From assembly GCA_010157825.1 (NCBI GenBank), contig VFSE01000164.1, forward strand, positions 17,501 through 81,500: a stretch of 64,000 nucleotides of DNA, read 5' to 3'. The DNA comes from Vickermania ingenoplastis. Lineage: Eukaryota > Euglenozoa > Kinetoplastea > Trypanosomatida > Trypanosomatidae. The position numbers were made by a program, and so were the translations under genes. Shown in pieces: positions 19,584 to 32,400 of the stretch. Position 1 is the first letter of the stretch, and each line of letters opens with the position of its first letter. Under the pieces are notes generated by a model. It worked only from the letters and a program-made list of their open reading frames with translations. It was not told the origin of the DNA and did no database searches.

Positions 19584-20441
19584 GGAGAAACAAAAGTCAA
19601 AGTGAAACAGTGTTTGGTGGATATCCCTTGGAGGATATCTTTTGTTCCACGCACGTACAGCCCTGCAGGATGCTAGGGTAACAAGCTACTACACAAGAAC
19701 AGCAAGCTACACCTATTATCAGGATAATATAATATTTTTTGTTTGTTTCTTTGATCGGTTCAATATTTTTCTGCTCTCAGGGGAGCTGAATATTCCTCCT
19801 CTCGTCTATCCCTTCATCCATCCGGCACTTTTTTTTTCTCTCTTTTTTTTTTGTTGTTGTTGTTTTTATTATAGTTTTTTGTTGTTGTTGTTGTTGTTGT
19901 TGAGATGCCTGTTATTTCGGCCATACATAAGGCCCAGCCACCCGAGCATGTTGGGCATGTCAAGTCTGCCGGCTGATATGCTCTCTAGTGTACATAGCTT
20001 GTAGCCCCCTGAGGATAGTTCAGATCATCCAGCTGGAGGCTGGCTACCCCTTCACGGCTCAGCTTCACTCTCTTCCTGTTTCATTGTTTCTATGTTTATC
20101 TCTCTCTCTCTCTCTCTCTCTCGATGAGGGGCGAGACCAGCGGCTCGATTGTTTCGGCCTTCGATCCGGCGGTCCTTGTCCCATTGGCATTTGCCTGTCG
20201 GAGTGCTCCAAAGCCAAAAAGTTCACGGCTGTAGAGAGAGGGAGAGAGCTCGGCACCGCACCAGCTCCACCATCCAAGCGAAGCGTTTCCGCACCGCCAT
20301 ATAAGTGTCAATGAAAAATGTAAAAATAAAATAAATAATATAATAAATAAATAAAATTCAATAACGCGACAAGAAAACTGAAAAAAAAAAGATAAATTAT
20401 ACTGATACACAAAACAGCACGGCGAGAGGAGGGAAGGGTTC
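19584..20441. other. Intergenic region downstream of the dynein gene
   Basis: Long T and GTT runs occupy 19828-19900. A CT dinucleotide repeat lies at about 20099-20121. A more complex, GC-balanced patch at 20125-20310 has no convincing ORF and is probably dynein 3'UTR. I found no tRNA or snoRNA signature. Confidence 0.45.
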
Positions 20442-23400
20442 TCACATCTCCAAGGCGCACACGCAGGCGGCGCCCTTGAGGAGCCAAAAGTCCGAGCCAT
20501 TCGCTGAAGGCATTTCCACGGAGAGCACGTAGTTGGAGCTAGCGCCGAGGGAGGAGATGACGCCAGCCCGGACGGTGGTCCGGTACATGGGAACGGCGTG
20601 GAAGTCGTCGGGCTTCTTGTGGTACGGCTCCGGTAAGAAGTGCACGACAGGGAGCTGATCGTACGGCTCCCCAGGCAGGGAATCCGTCATCACGCGGCGT
20701 TCCGCGTCCCAACGCCAGGCATCCGTGAAGATGCCGTACACGTAGCAGCCGCGCTCGGGCCTGGCGGTGATGTCATCCAGGTCTTCGTTCAGTACGGTGT
20801 ACTTGAATCCCAACTTGTCGACAGAGACCGCCTCGGCGCGGGCGAAGGCCTGGTACACACCCGTCATAAACGCGCTCGGGTTGAAGAACCCAGCCATCCA
20901 GAAGGCCTTGGGCTCACCCTTCTGCACCCAGGTCCGAATAAATTTTACCTTCTCCAGGAACTCGCGGTACCACGCACCGAGCGGCTTCAGCGATGCATAC
21001 GAGACGGAAGACCAGAGCTGTGGCACCTGATCCGACAGGAAGGAGCTGTACATCGCATCGAGGTCGGAGGACAGCACGGTGAGGCCCTGCAGCGCCTTCT
21101 GCATATCGCTAAGGGTTTGGATCATGCGTTGAATGAGCTTGTTGTACTTGACCAACTCATGGGACAGCACCGTAGACATGGAGTTGGGCAGGCCGTTCGC
21201 GAGGGTCGTGAAAGTGTGCAGGCCGGCCTCATCTCTAGAGATAACGGATGGCAGTGTCGCCTCGAACTCGCGGCACTTTCTCTGGACTTCCTCCTCTGGG
21301 GTTGGCCCGTCGCCGGTGTTGGAACCCACCAGACGTGGCTGGATGGACACCACAGTGGAAAGGACGTAGTGCGACGACTGCTGCTGGTAGCGCAGACTGG
21401 CGTTCTCGTGCATGCCAAAGACCTCCGGGTCATCGATGAGGGACATCTCACTAATGTGGTTCTTGGCGTCATCGAGGCTGCAGACGGGAGGAGCGAAGTA
21501 CTTACCGCTATCGCTGAACTTGAAGTCGTCGTCGAGGATGGAGGTGCAGAGGTAATTGCGTAGAATGGTCTGCAGTGTGCCGCGGTCCTGTGGGTCCGTC
21601 ACCCGCCCACCGTAGTTGATCTGGCCAATGATGTACTCGAGCGACTCCCACGGGATGGACCCTTGCTCCTCAAAGAAGAGCCGCAGCCACTGCTTACTCA
21701 CATGGAAGTCTGTATCGTTCCATTCGTAGCGCACGTTCCACCCCAGCGGCCCAAACTTTTTGCGCTCCAGCACAATCGAGTGGAAGAAGCAAAGGCCGTA
21801 GAGGAGCTTCTTGAAGGCGAGGCCCTTGGGGACGTCGGTGTCGTAGTTGGCGATCAGCGTCGTGTCCGGGAAGGCTTCGTACTCCTCGTTTGTCAGGTCG
21901 TTGAAGCAACGGATCATGTTCGCCTTGAGGCCCGTCGGCGGCTCGTTGGTGATCTTGATACTTGTCTGCAGCACAAAGATGGGGAAGAAGTCCACGGGCA
22001 TCGACGTCAACCACAGACGGAAGGTCGGGTTGATCTCGATCTGCGGTGCCTGGAGGGCAGCGACCTGGAGCTCCAGGTCCGGCATAAAGCTCTTCGACAA
22101 ATGGCAGTTCTGCAGCATCGCCCACGCTCCCGACTTACGGCACTGGGCAATGAGGCGCTTCGCGTTCTCGCCCTGGCCCTGGCCCAGCGACACGTACTGC
22201 AGGTCCTGGTTCTCCTGCCCCGCAAAGGTCTGCAACGCACCCATCGGATCCGCACCCTGAGAAAGAATGAAAATAATCGGCACGGTCGGGGTCGTGTCCC
22301 GCAGAGCGCGCTCGAGATCGAATGGGGGCGGCTCCATGAACTCCTGGCCCATGGTCTGGATCACGTAGTCGCCCAGCGCGAAGAAGAGCTTCTCTTCTCG
22401 GAAGCAACGGATGAGAAGAATGCGCTGAAACGGGGAGAGTCGCTCGTGCCAACCGCACGGCACATCCAGGCGGTGGGGGTCATCCGCCTGAATCCACGCC
22501 TTCCACTCAGCGGTGTTGGCACGAATACTCTGATGCATGCCCTTGAAGGCGGGGACAGTGCGCTCGAGGGCCTCGGCCACCTCATACTGAACACGCGAGA
22601 ACCAGGCGAGATCCGGGGGCTGGGCAGCTAAATCCGACGCCACGAGGGCTGTCGCCCGAACAAAGTACTGCCACTCCTCTTCGAGAATGGTCTTCTGCTG
22701 CCGGGCAATGGACGAGCTAACAAGCAGCGATAAGATGTTCTTGTCCTTGTTGAAGAGACCACGGCAAATCTGTTTATAGAAGGTGAGGGTAAGGCCATCG
22801 ACCACCGTGTGGAGGTGATCCAGCAGCATCTCTGGAATCTCATCCGAGTAGTCCTCGTCCTTCGGGGTGGACTTGATCTCCAGCTGCACCATCTTCACAA
22901 AGAACTGCAGCGAGTACTGGTACATGGGGTCGATGCGGGCGATATCGGCCAGCACGAAGAAGAGCACCGCAGCCCGCACAGCCACCTCACGGTACCCTTC
23001 ACGAGACGCTGAAATAACACTCATCTTCTCTTGCGCCTCCGCCTCGTTGGCCTTGAGAATCTCCGCATTTGCCTGGGCCGACTTGAGCTCGCTGATGAGT
23101 TCGCTGTCGTCTAGAATATTGCCCTTGGTGTTCTTGAGGCGAGAGAGAATCTGGGCCTCGATCTGCTTCAACTTCTTCTGCCCCTGCGCAATACTCTGGA
23201 TGATTTTGTTCTTCTCCTCTTCCATCTCCCTCTTCTCAATAGAGACGACTTCACCGAGCATCTGATCCTCCAGGCCGTCTAGTGTCACGGTGAAGTTGAG
23301 CAGCGTCAGGCGGGTGCTGATGTCGGGCAGGTAGAGCGGGTTGGGCAGCTTGGTGCAGATAAACATGCGGAAGGAGGGGTGGTAGTCCACCGGCCCGGAC

Positions 23401-26400
23401 TGCGGGGTTAGCTGGATCTGCTTCCCACTCATCGTTTCGGTGATGCGACGAGAGATGAGCGGCTCCAGCGCGGGATCAAGCGTCTCGCCCACATCATCGA
23501 TGATGACCGTACCGCCGAGCCGGATCTGGGCCTCCAGGGTTCGCATCCACGTCGATTCCGTCAGCTTGATAATCTTGAGGCCCACCTTCATCTTGCCTGT
23601 CGTGCCGACCACGGGGCCGTACTGCTGCGTCAACCACTTGACACCCTGCTCCTGCGGATCAATAAAGAGTGGCCAGCGGCGCGGCGCGTAGGACATGGTG
23701 GCAATGATGGCATTTTCGGTCGACGTCTCGTCGGTGGGGAGGCCGTTCACCTGCCAGTTGATCGTATCCACGGGATCCCCTAGAATGCCAGCCATGGTGA
23801 CGCCGGAAACATCCAGGCCCTCCTCCATGATCTTCTCCGTCCAGCGCGCCATGAGGCGCTTGCGAAAGAGTGGAGTGAAGGCGCCGAAGTATGCAGCGCA
23901 GGCACTGGCGAGGAAGGACTGCAGCGGCAGCTCCTCGAGGCGCTTGTTGAGGATCTTGATGTTCTCCGCCCAGCGGGTTCCTTCGCTCTTGAGGCACTCG
24001 GAAAGGGTTTCGGCATTCTCTAAGCGGGTGATGCACGTGCGCAGGCCCGCCTCGAGGTCGTTCTTCTTCTTTATACTCTTCTCGTAGTTCTTCTCGAGCT
24101 CCATCAGCTCCTGCTCCACCTCCATCTGCTTCTTCTGCGCCGCATTGAGCTTCGCCGAGGTCTCCTCCAGATCCTTGGCGGCCTTGGCTGCAGCCTCGCG
24201 CAGCGGGCCTACCTTCTTGATCACCTCGGAGTACTTGTACATGGCGTGCACCCAGCGGCAGAGACTCGCCGCCGTCTTGGAACCCTTCGTCTCGCACCAC
24301 GCCGGGGTGAACTCGGGATTCTCCACAAAGACGATCATCTTCTTGATGATGGACGGCGGGATGTTCTCTGCGTCGTAGGTCTCGATGTACTTGAGTAGGT
24401 TGCTGGTGGAGAGGAACTCCTTGCAGCCCTTCCACTCCGTGCTGCCGCTCCAGCCGCTGAAACGAGGGTCTCGGTGATCGAACATGGCCATGCAGGACTG
24501 AGCGCACAAACGAACCGCCGGCGGGGGAATCGTGAAGGAACGAAGCTCGTTAATATCGCTGTTCGAGATCGTTTTCAGCGCCGCCTGCGCATCATCGAGA
24601 ATCGGCTTCGCCTTGTCCAGCTCGCCCTGGGCCTCGGCGGCGATGAGAGACGCCACCTTCTTCTGCTCCGACGCCGCCTCCTCCTGCGCTCGCACCTGAA
24701 CCTGGACCTCCCCAGCGGCTGCTTGACGCACCTTTAGATCCGCCACGACCTCCTCCGTCTCCTTTGAGGCCTTCTCCAGCAGTGGGCGCTTCGTCTCAAT
24801 TTCGATCTTCATTTTGGCAATCATCTCATCCGTCTCCTTCATCTTGTCCACACCGTTCTGCACCTGTTCCAAGTTCTCGGCTAGTACACTTCGTCGCTCG
24901 TTAAAAATAGCCTTGTACGTCTCAATGAACTCGAGGTACGACGTTGGGGTGACGTAGTACCGCCGGCGCAGCTCATCCCAGTACGCCTGCGACATATCGG
25001 TGATGGTCGAGTGCACATCCACGCAGAGGGACGGCAGCTTCGACATGAGCTCCTCCGGCATGATGGGCTTGATGTCCGTCAGAAGGCGTTCCGCTACACT
25101 GCGAAGGGCCTCGTTAGGCCATTCATCGAACCAGTCAATGGCGCAGCAGTTCGTCAGCGACGGAAACTGCCGGCAGCGCGTACGGAAGGTATCGCCCACA
25201 GGACTCATGCAGAGCGCAATGTGCATGTTGTCCCGCACGCGGGAGATGAAGAAGTTGTACACGTCATCGCGGTTGTTGATGCCGGCCTGCTGCGCCGCCT
25301 CCAGGCACGCGTTGACACGCTTCTCTCGCTCTTCGGGGGTGAAGAGGGACGGCACTTCGCCGGAGTTGAGCATGTTATTTACATCCTCCAGCATCGCCTC
25401 GTGGACAATCTGGTTGTCTGAGATCATGAAGACCGAGGGGGTGCACTTGACGCCAGCGCACGTGTAGAGCTCAAGGAGGAACTCGTGGAAGTCCGTCATA
25501 CTGTACCCCTTTCCGACAGAAATCTCGAATACACGGCTGTTTGCCACGTAGGAAGCAAGGCGGGTGAGGGAACGTTTACCAGAACCGCCGACGCCGACGA
25601 GTAGAGCATTACCGCGTGGCTGCCGAACGATACGGATGATGCGAGCCAAGTGTTCGCAGTGGTCCGTGAAGAAGACCAGGTTCAGCGGCGGGAGGACCGT
25701 ATCATCCTCTCCCTTGGAGGTGCTGATGGTGTTGTTGTAATCGTCCTGGTACTCGTCCAAGATCTGTGGGATGCGCTTGAAGTCTGTGGACTCTTCGTAG
25801 ACCCGCTCGGAAGAGCCAAAGCGAAAGAAGTCTCCCCAGACGATGGGGTCCCGCTCAAAGTACTCCTCGTGCGAGTGGCTGCCCGGGACCCGAGAGAGGG
25901 CCTCCATCACGACCTCCTCCGTGAAGAACTGGCGGTCCTCGGCCGTCGCGAGTCGGTCGTAGAAGCACCGCATGCTCTCGTGGACCCAGAGGCGAGTGAA
26001 TGCCTTTTGATCGCGACACACACGGGGGATTACCTGCAGCAGGCCCTGGAACACCTTGGCCACATCACGAAGGTTAAACGTATAGTGCGGCGTCGTGGGA
26101 CGGGGACGGAGTCCATCGCGGATCTTGTTGAACACATCAACGGTGGCGTTCACGATATGTTTGGTCATATCCTTCACGTCTTTGCTGAAGTTCTTGTGCT
26201 CCAGGAAGCCCTTAAGAATGGACCCGAAGATACGGCGCATTGAATCATCCGTTAGATTCGGGATCTGCAGCAGGTGAAACAGACGCGTGAGGCGGGCAGT
26301 CACGGGGTTGCGGCCACCCTCCGGCGGGCCGCAGGCGGCCACGACGGTCACATCCTGCACAAACTTCCAGAAACCGGCAATCTTGCGGTCGTAGAACCCA

Positions 26401-29400
26401 CCATTACCCATCAGCTGGCGAAGGAGTTCAATGGGCGGAGAGGCGCCGAACACCTCTAGGGCGGGCATGTTGAGATCGTCAATAAAGAGCACCACGTTTT
26501 TGCCCGGTGGTGCGCCGAGGATGTTCTTTCGCTTCTGCTTCAGCTTCGTCTCAATGAGCTCCTGTGTCCGCTCTGAGGATGTCTGCGCGCTGAACTGGAA
26601 GCTGATGATCGCCAGGTTCATTTCCTCCTTGTTGCTGAAGAGGGTGTCGGCCATGATGACGCTCTTACCCACGCCGGTCTGGCCATTGAAAAGAATCGGC
26701 CGGCCACACTGAATGAGGGTCTTGGCGATGTAGCTGTAGCGCACCGTATCCACCGTGGGCACCAAGATATCAAAGAACGGTGTCTTCTCGTCGTACACGA
26801 AGTCCGACAACTTGGACTCCCATGGGATAAGCATGCGGGTATTGAAATCGATCATGAAATCGTAGACAAATCCGTGGTTGGGGATGCGCAGGACGGTCTC
26901 GAGCACCGTGCGGGCCATCGTATCGAAACTCTCCATCGTCGACTGGTCCACGTTGCCACCAATAGACCAGAAGAAGGAGAAGGCGAAAAGGATATTGCAC
27001 GTCTCGTTTCGGGTGCGGAAGATGGGGTCCTCGGGGGGGATGACGGTCTCGCCATCGGGATCCGGCTGGAATGCCACGTTATTCACTGTGATGAGAGCGC
27101 TGAAGAGCTCGCACATGGACTCGATCACGTTGATTTCACCGGCGTTGATGAGCACCCTTTGTTGGCTGAGCCATTCCAACCCCTTGGGAACGTAGGTCAG
27201 AAAAAGATTCTTTACGTAGGCGCGGCACTGCGGACCAGCGCCGGCGCCTGCTAGCTTCGTCTCCGTCCACTTGCCCACTACGGCGGTCCAGGGCAGGTCA
27301 TCCGCATCCACGTACACCATACCGCAGCGGGACACCGTCGCAGGAGAGGCCACGGCCAGATCGGCCACTTCGAAGAGCAGATGCATGGTGTCCGGCAGTT
27401 TGATACGCTCACCGCTATCGAGGCAAAGCAGCTTGGAGTCATCCAGCACAGAGTTGAGCGACTCAATCCAGAGCGTATCGACAGGGCCATCGAAGACAAG
27501 CCATCGGTGGTCCTTGTTGAGCTCCGAGTCCCGCACGCACTGCTTGGCCAGGCAGGCCAGCACACCGTCTTTCCACTCGTTGGTATTCACATCCAGGGTA
27601 CCGTACAGCTCGTGCATCAGAATAGACTTGGGGTTCATGATGAACTGGTGGACGGGCTTGGCCATATGATTCGAGCTTCCTGCCGCCCCCATCGACTCCA
27701 GCGACGTGGAGATGCAGTTGCGTGTCTCGGTCTTTCCAGTACCGGTAACACCGACCAGCATGACACCGTGGCGTACAATGAGGGTCTCGTAGAACTGAAT
27801 CCCCTTTTTGACCCAGATGCCCTCGTCCATGAGCTTCCGGGTATCCATTGCCTTGTGCATCGCGGGCAGCAGCTCCTCGTACTCTCTCTCCGGGAAGGAA
27901 ACGCCAGGGAAGAGATCCTGCATAATGCCCTGGAAAAGGGGTATATCCTCCGACACGAACTTGGGCACGTTGGAGTCGTTACAGGCGACAATCAGTGTGA
28001 GATCCTCCTCCACATCCGGCTGTGAACGCTTCAGGTCGCCAGCCATCACAAGAATGGACTTAAGGGCACGCATACCAAAATCGTAGTGATCCTGTGGCGA
28101 GAGCTGCTCAGAACTGAGCTTGTACAGCTGCGTAATCTTCAGCGATAAATCCTTGGCGTTTGTGAAGCCTTCAGAGTACAGAATCACCTCCGCAATCATA
28201 CGGAAGTCAGGCGTCATGACAGCCACGGGGCGGAAGAGGATCTTCAAGTTATCGGGGAGCTCTGTACGACCAGCGTAACCAGGGTTCATGGTGACGAAGG
28301 CGCCGTAGGTGGCCCGGACACGCACATTCGGTGCGCCTTGGAAGGTAAAGCTTTCCTTTCCGTTCTGCAGCGCCAGCTTGATTTCCAGCAGCTGTGAGGC
28401 GATCACAGAGAGCACCTCGATGTTAATACGGTTGAACTCGTCCAGGCACGCCCACGCGCCGGTCTGAATAAGGCCCGAGAAAAATTTCTCCATCATCTTG
28501 TACGTCACGCCATCGGAACAGTTGTACACGATGCACTGGCGGGCCAAGTTCTTGGCCAAATCCTTCACGGTTTCTGTCTTGCCGGTACCGGCGGGGCCGG
28601 CAGGGGAGGCGCCGAGGTACAGCTTGAGGGCGCCTGTCACGGTCATGTAAATGCGATCTGTCAGCGGTGTAATCACGAGACGGCCTTGGGCCCCGAGATA
28701 CTCGTAGCCGTACACGAAGCGGGAGTTGTTCTGGCGAATGAAAATGTTGCCGTGGCCGTCCTCGTCCTTTTCCCAATAGGCGCGCAGTTGTTTCGTCCAG
28801 CCAAACTCCTTGGACTCCACCACGTTGTTCTCGACCATCTCATCGATAAGATCTCTACCGTGCACATCAATGGTAATCAAGGTGGAGAGCAGAATGCGCT
28901 GCACCTTCGACAGCTGCTGGGAGGTCAGGCCAGCCAACTCCTCCAGGCTCTTGTAGCCGCTTTCCTTCAGGTCGGACATGAGCGCCTCCGAGTCGGGCTG
29001 GTCCAGCGACTCCTCCACCCCACGCGTCCAGAGGAGCTGCTCCATGATCAGCACCAGCTGCACGGCGTGCTGAAACATCCATGCAGAGCGATTTTGGCGC
29101 TCCTCGTAGTCCTCAAGGCACGCCTGCGCGAGCTTTCGCAGGGTGAAGAACATCTCTCGTTCGAGCATATCGAGCCAGCCCTCCACCGCACCACGGGCCT
29201 TCACGTTCTTGTTGATGAGCTCCACCTGCTCGCCCTCCATGGACAGCAAATGAGTGATATCGTTCTGCTCTGTGAAGGTAAGGGACTTGATGCCGTCGAA
29301 CATCTTGAGCATGTGGGGCATCATGAGCTCTGGGGTCTTCACCTTGGCCAGAATGTCCAGCAGATCATCGTTGGACAAGAAGTAGAAGCGCGGGAAGGCG

Positions 29401-32400
29401 CAGCGCTTCTCCTCCAGCTTCCGCTCAAGGCTTGCGAGCACCTTCTCCAGTTCCTTGATGTAGTGCGTGAGGTCCTGCTGCAGCGTCTTGCCGGTGGTGG
29501 GCTCGTTCGGGTCGAACGACGGCGGGTTGATGAGCAGGCCGCGGAAGGCGGTGGGCAGATCGTGGGCCTTGCGCATCACGTCGCGGAAGAAGCGGTCCGC
29601 CTTCTCGAAGCGCTTCGCGTCGTCCTTCCACTGACTTCGAATTTCAGAGGAGCTAAAGATATTTTCCAAGTATATCCAGTTGCGCTGCAGCTCCACCCAC
29701 TTGTCCAGCGTCTCCTGCATGTACCGCAGGCGGTTCTCCCAGCGGTCCACCTGGGCGCGCAGCACACCTTGGCAGTACTTGCTAGAGCCTATGGTGGAGA
29801 TGGAGATCATGGAGTCGTCCAGCAGGGCCGAGACGTCCTCCACCGAGGAGCCGACGAGGACATACGTGTCCTTGAGCTCCTTGTGGTTGAGGAACTGGAA
29901 CTCCATCGGGGGCTTCGGGCCGCCGCCGTTCCACATCGCGTTAACCTTGTCGATCTGCTGCTGCAGCTTGTCCTCCTCCGTGGCGGCCACGCTGATGGCG
30001 AGGATGGCGTCACGAAATCGAAGCACGTCGTTCTCCAGCAGCATCGCCGTGGTGAATTGGTTCGACCACTCGCTGAGGGTCTTGCTGGTGCCGTTGGCGT
30101 CCTCGATCGGCCCGACAACATTAGAGACTTTGATGTGGTGCTCCAGCTTCATCTTGGGGTTGGTCAGGGCCTGTAGAATGGGCATCAGCTGGCGCCACTC
30201 CTCTACCTTATCTCGCAGCTGCGGCACCGCGGCGTTGCCGCTGAGCTTCGACGACACTTGCTTCACCAGTGTGTTGTACTTGATGACGGTGTCCTGCAGA
30301 GAGCTGATGTCCAGCTTTTCAAAGGGAATCGCGCGCATCTCCTCCGTGAAGAGATCCCAGTCCCGAACGCCGACCCACAGCTTCGTCTTTATATTCACAT
30401 CATTGATCATGTCGACCATGTCCACGGTGGTCTCCTCCGCGCCGATCTGCAGCTGGAAGCCGCGCAGCTCCTTCTCCCTCGCGGCGATGCACTCGGTCTC
30501 CTTCTGCAGCTCGGTGATGTACGCGATGACCTCCTCCACCGGCGCATCGCCCGTCATAACGATCGGCTGGCCCGCCTTGTCGTAGGCCTTCTCGATGCGA
30601 TGGCGCAGTGACTCCATTTCTTCATCGATGGTGCGCGTGAAGAGCCGCTGCTGGGCCTCGCGGCCGTCCTCTATAATTTGCATGACGGTGCGTAGCTTGT
30701 CGAACTGGGGACGGGTTCCACTGCGGTAGATCTCCTCCTCCTCCTCCGAGACTTCGATCTTCTCCTCCTGCAGCAGGGAGAACAGCTCACGGATGAAGTC
30801 GTAGGAGGCGGAGATGTTATCGAAGTTTGTCTCGAGATCCTTGTAGTAGGAGACGTACTCCACGTACTGCTCGATCGTCTTGGGGTGGGCGGCGAGATAG
30901 GTGTTGTGCCGCTGCAGCTCCTCCAGCAGGGCCTCGTTGTGGCGGTGGGCGATGATGGGAAGAACGCGGTGGAACCCTTGGAGGCACTCGACGGGGCTCG
31001 GTGTAAAGAACTCCCGCAAACCCTGCGTTTGCACCGTCGCGAGGCCCACATCCTTGAAGTTGGGGATCTTGGTCGAGATGGACTCCATTTGCGCCTTGTA
31101 CATGGTAAGCCGCTCGCGGAAGAAATCGAGGGTCTGCGGCTGCTGCAGAAGCGCGTCGGGGTCGAACTTCGAGTTGCTCACGTACATATCCCGGTATACA
31201 TCGAAGCTGCGGACATACTTCTCAATATCTGCAAAGGCGCTGGAGATGCTCTCCCGGAGGGTTGCCATGTTCTGCTTGTAGTCCTCCTCTGAGACAACCA
31301 TCTCGGCCACGTCGGGCCCGCCGCCCATTTCGTCCTCCGCGTTGTCCACGTACACCTTGAAGGCGTCCATGGAGACCAGCCGCGGCACGCTGCCCACCGT
31401 GCGGATGTAGTCACGGACGATGTCCTCCATGGCCTCCGCCACCTGCGGCAGGTTCGGCACCACCTCCACTCGATGCTCGTCCGTGTTGTACACAATCTCG
31501 AGGTTGAACGGCGGGCCCGTGTAGGGCGCCTCCGGCTTCTTTCCCTTCTCCACGGGCAGCGGTGTGTACTTCTTGGGGAGCTGGAACGGGTAGAGGAAGT
31601 CGTCCCGCACATTCTCCACCGCTTTTGCCGCCAGCGTGGTGAGGCAGGTGACCACCATGTAGTCGCACAGCTTGATGAAGGCAGTGAGGCGCTTGCAGGT
31701 CGCCTTGCGCTGCGTCATTTCAATGTACGACGGCTGCTGCTGCGTGCCCAGCTCCCGGATGTCGACGACTTTCTTTTTCTTGCGGTCGTCGTCATCGTGG
31801 AGGACCTTCATCTTCTCGCGCTCCTGCTGGGCGGTAAGCATGGCGACCTTGCAGGCGGACTCGACGTGGTCGCGGATGATTCGCATCATCCCTTCCAGCC
31901 GCTGCCGGCCTGTGCTGAGCGTCTCATCGAGGTAGGTGCAGTAGCTGTCGAGGGTGCGGCACTCGGTGGGCGCGGCGTAGAGGCTGCTGCTGGCGTACTC
32001 GAGGCAGATGCGCCGGACCGCCTGCAGCGCCCCAGAGAGGTTCGGGTGGACGTGGAATAGATTCTTTGTAAGGTACTCGCGGCTGTTGTTGATGGCGTGC
32101 TTGCGTACGAGGCCGCGCCAGATGAGAAAGCTGCGCCAGCGCTTGTACTCACTGAAGACGGGGAGCTCTCGAATCTGATGGAAGATGCGGAACTCGCGCT
32201 CCCATGTGGGGAGCTGGATGAACTCCGCCGGGCCGCCGGTGAACTGCGTGACCCCGGCGGAGGATACCGTGTAGTAGGTCTCGGCGGTCTTGAGCTCCTT
32301 GTGCGTGACGACCTGCAGATCGTACGGGTTGAACGGGTCGCGGATCCCGCGGGGGCGCATGAGCATGTACGTGAACTCGTTCGGGGAGTTGGACGTCGCC

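Noticed and set aside
20065-20500. Small minus-strand frames downstream of dynein (70-134 residues)
   Set aside because: They run through a CT repeat giving RERERER and have no coding character. Most likely dynein 3'UTR.
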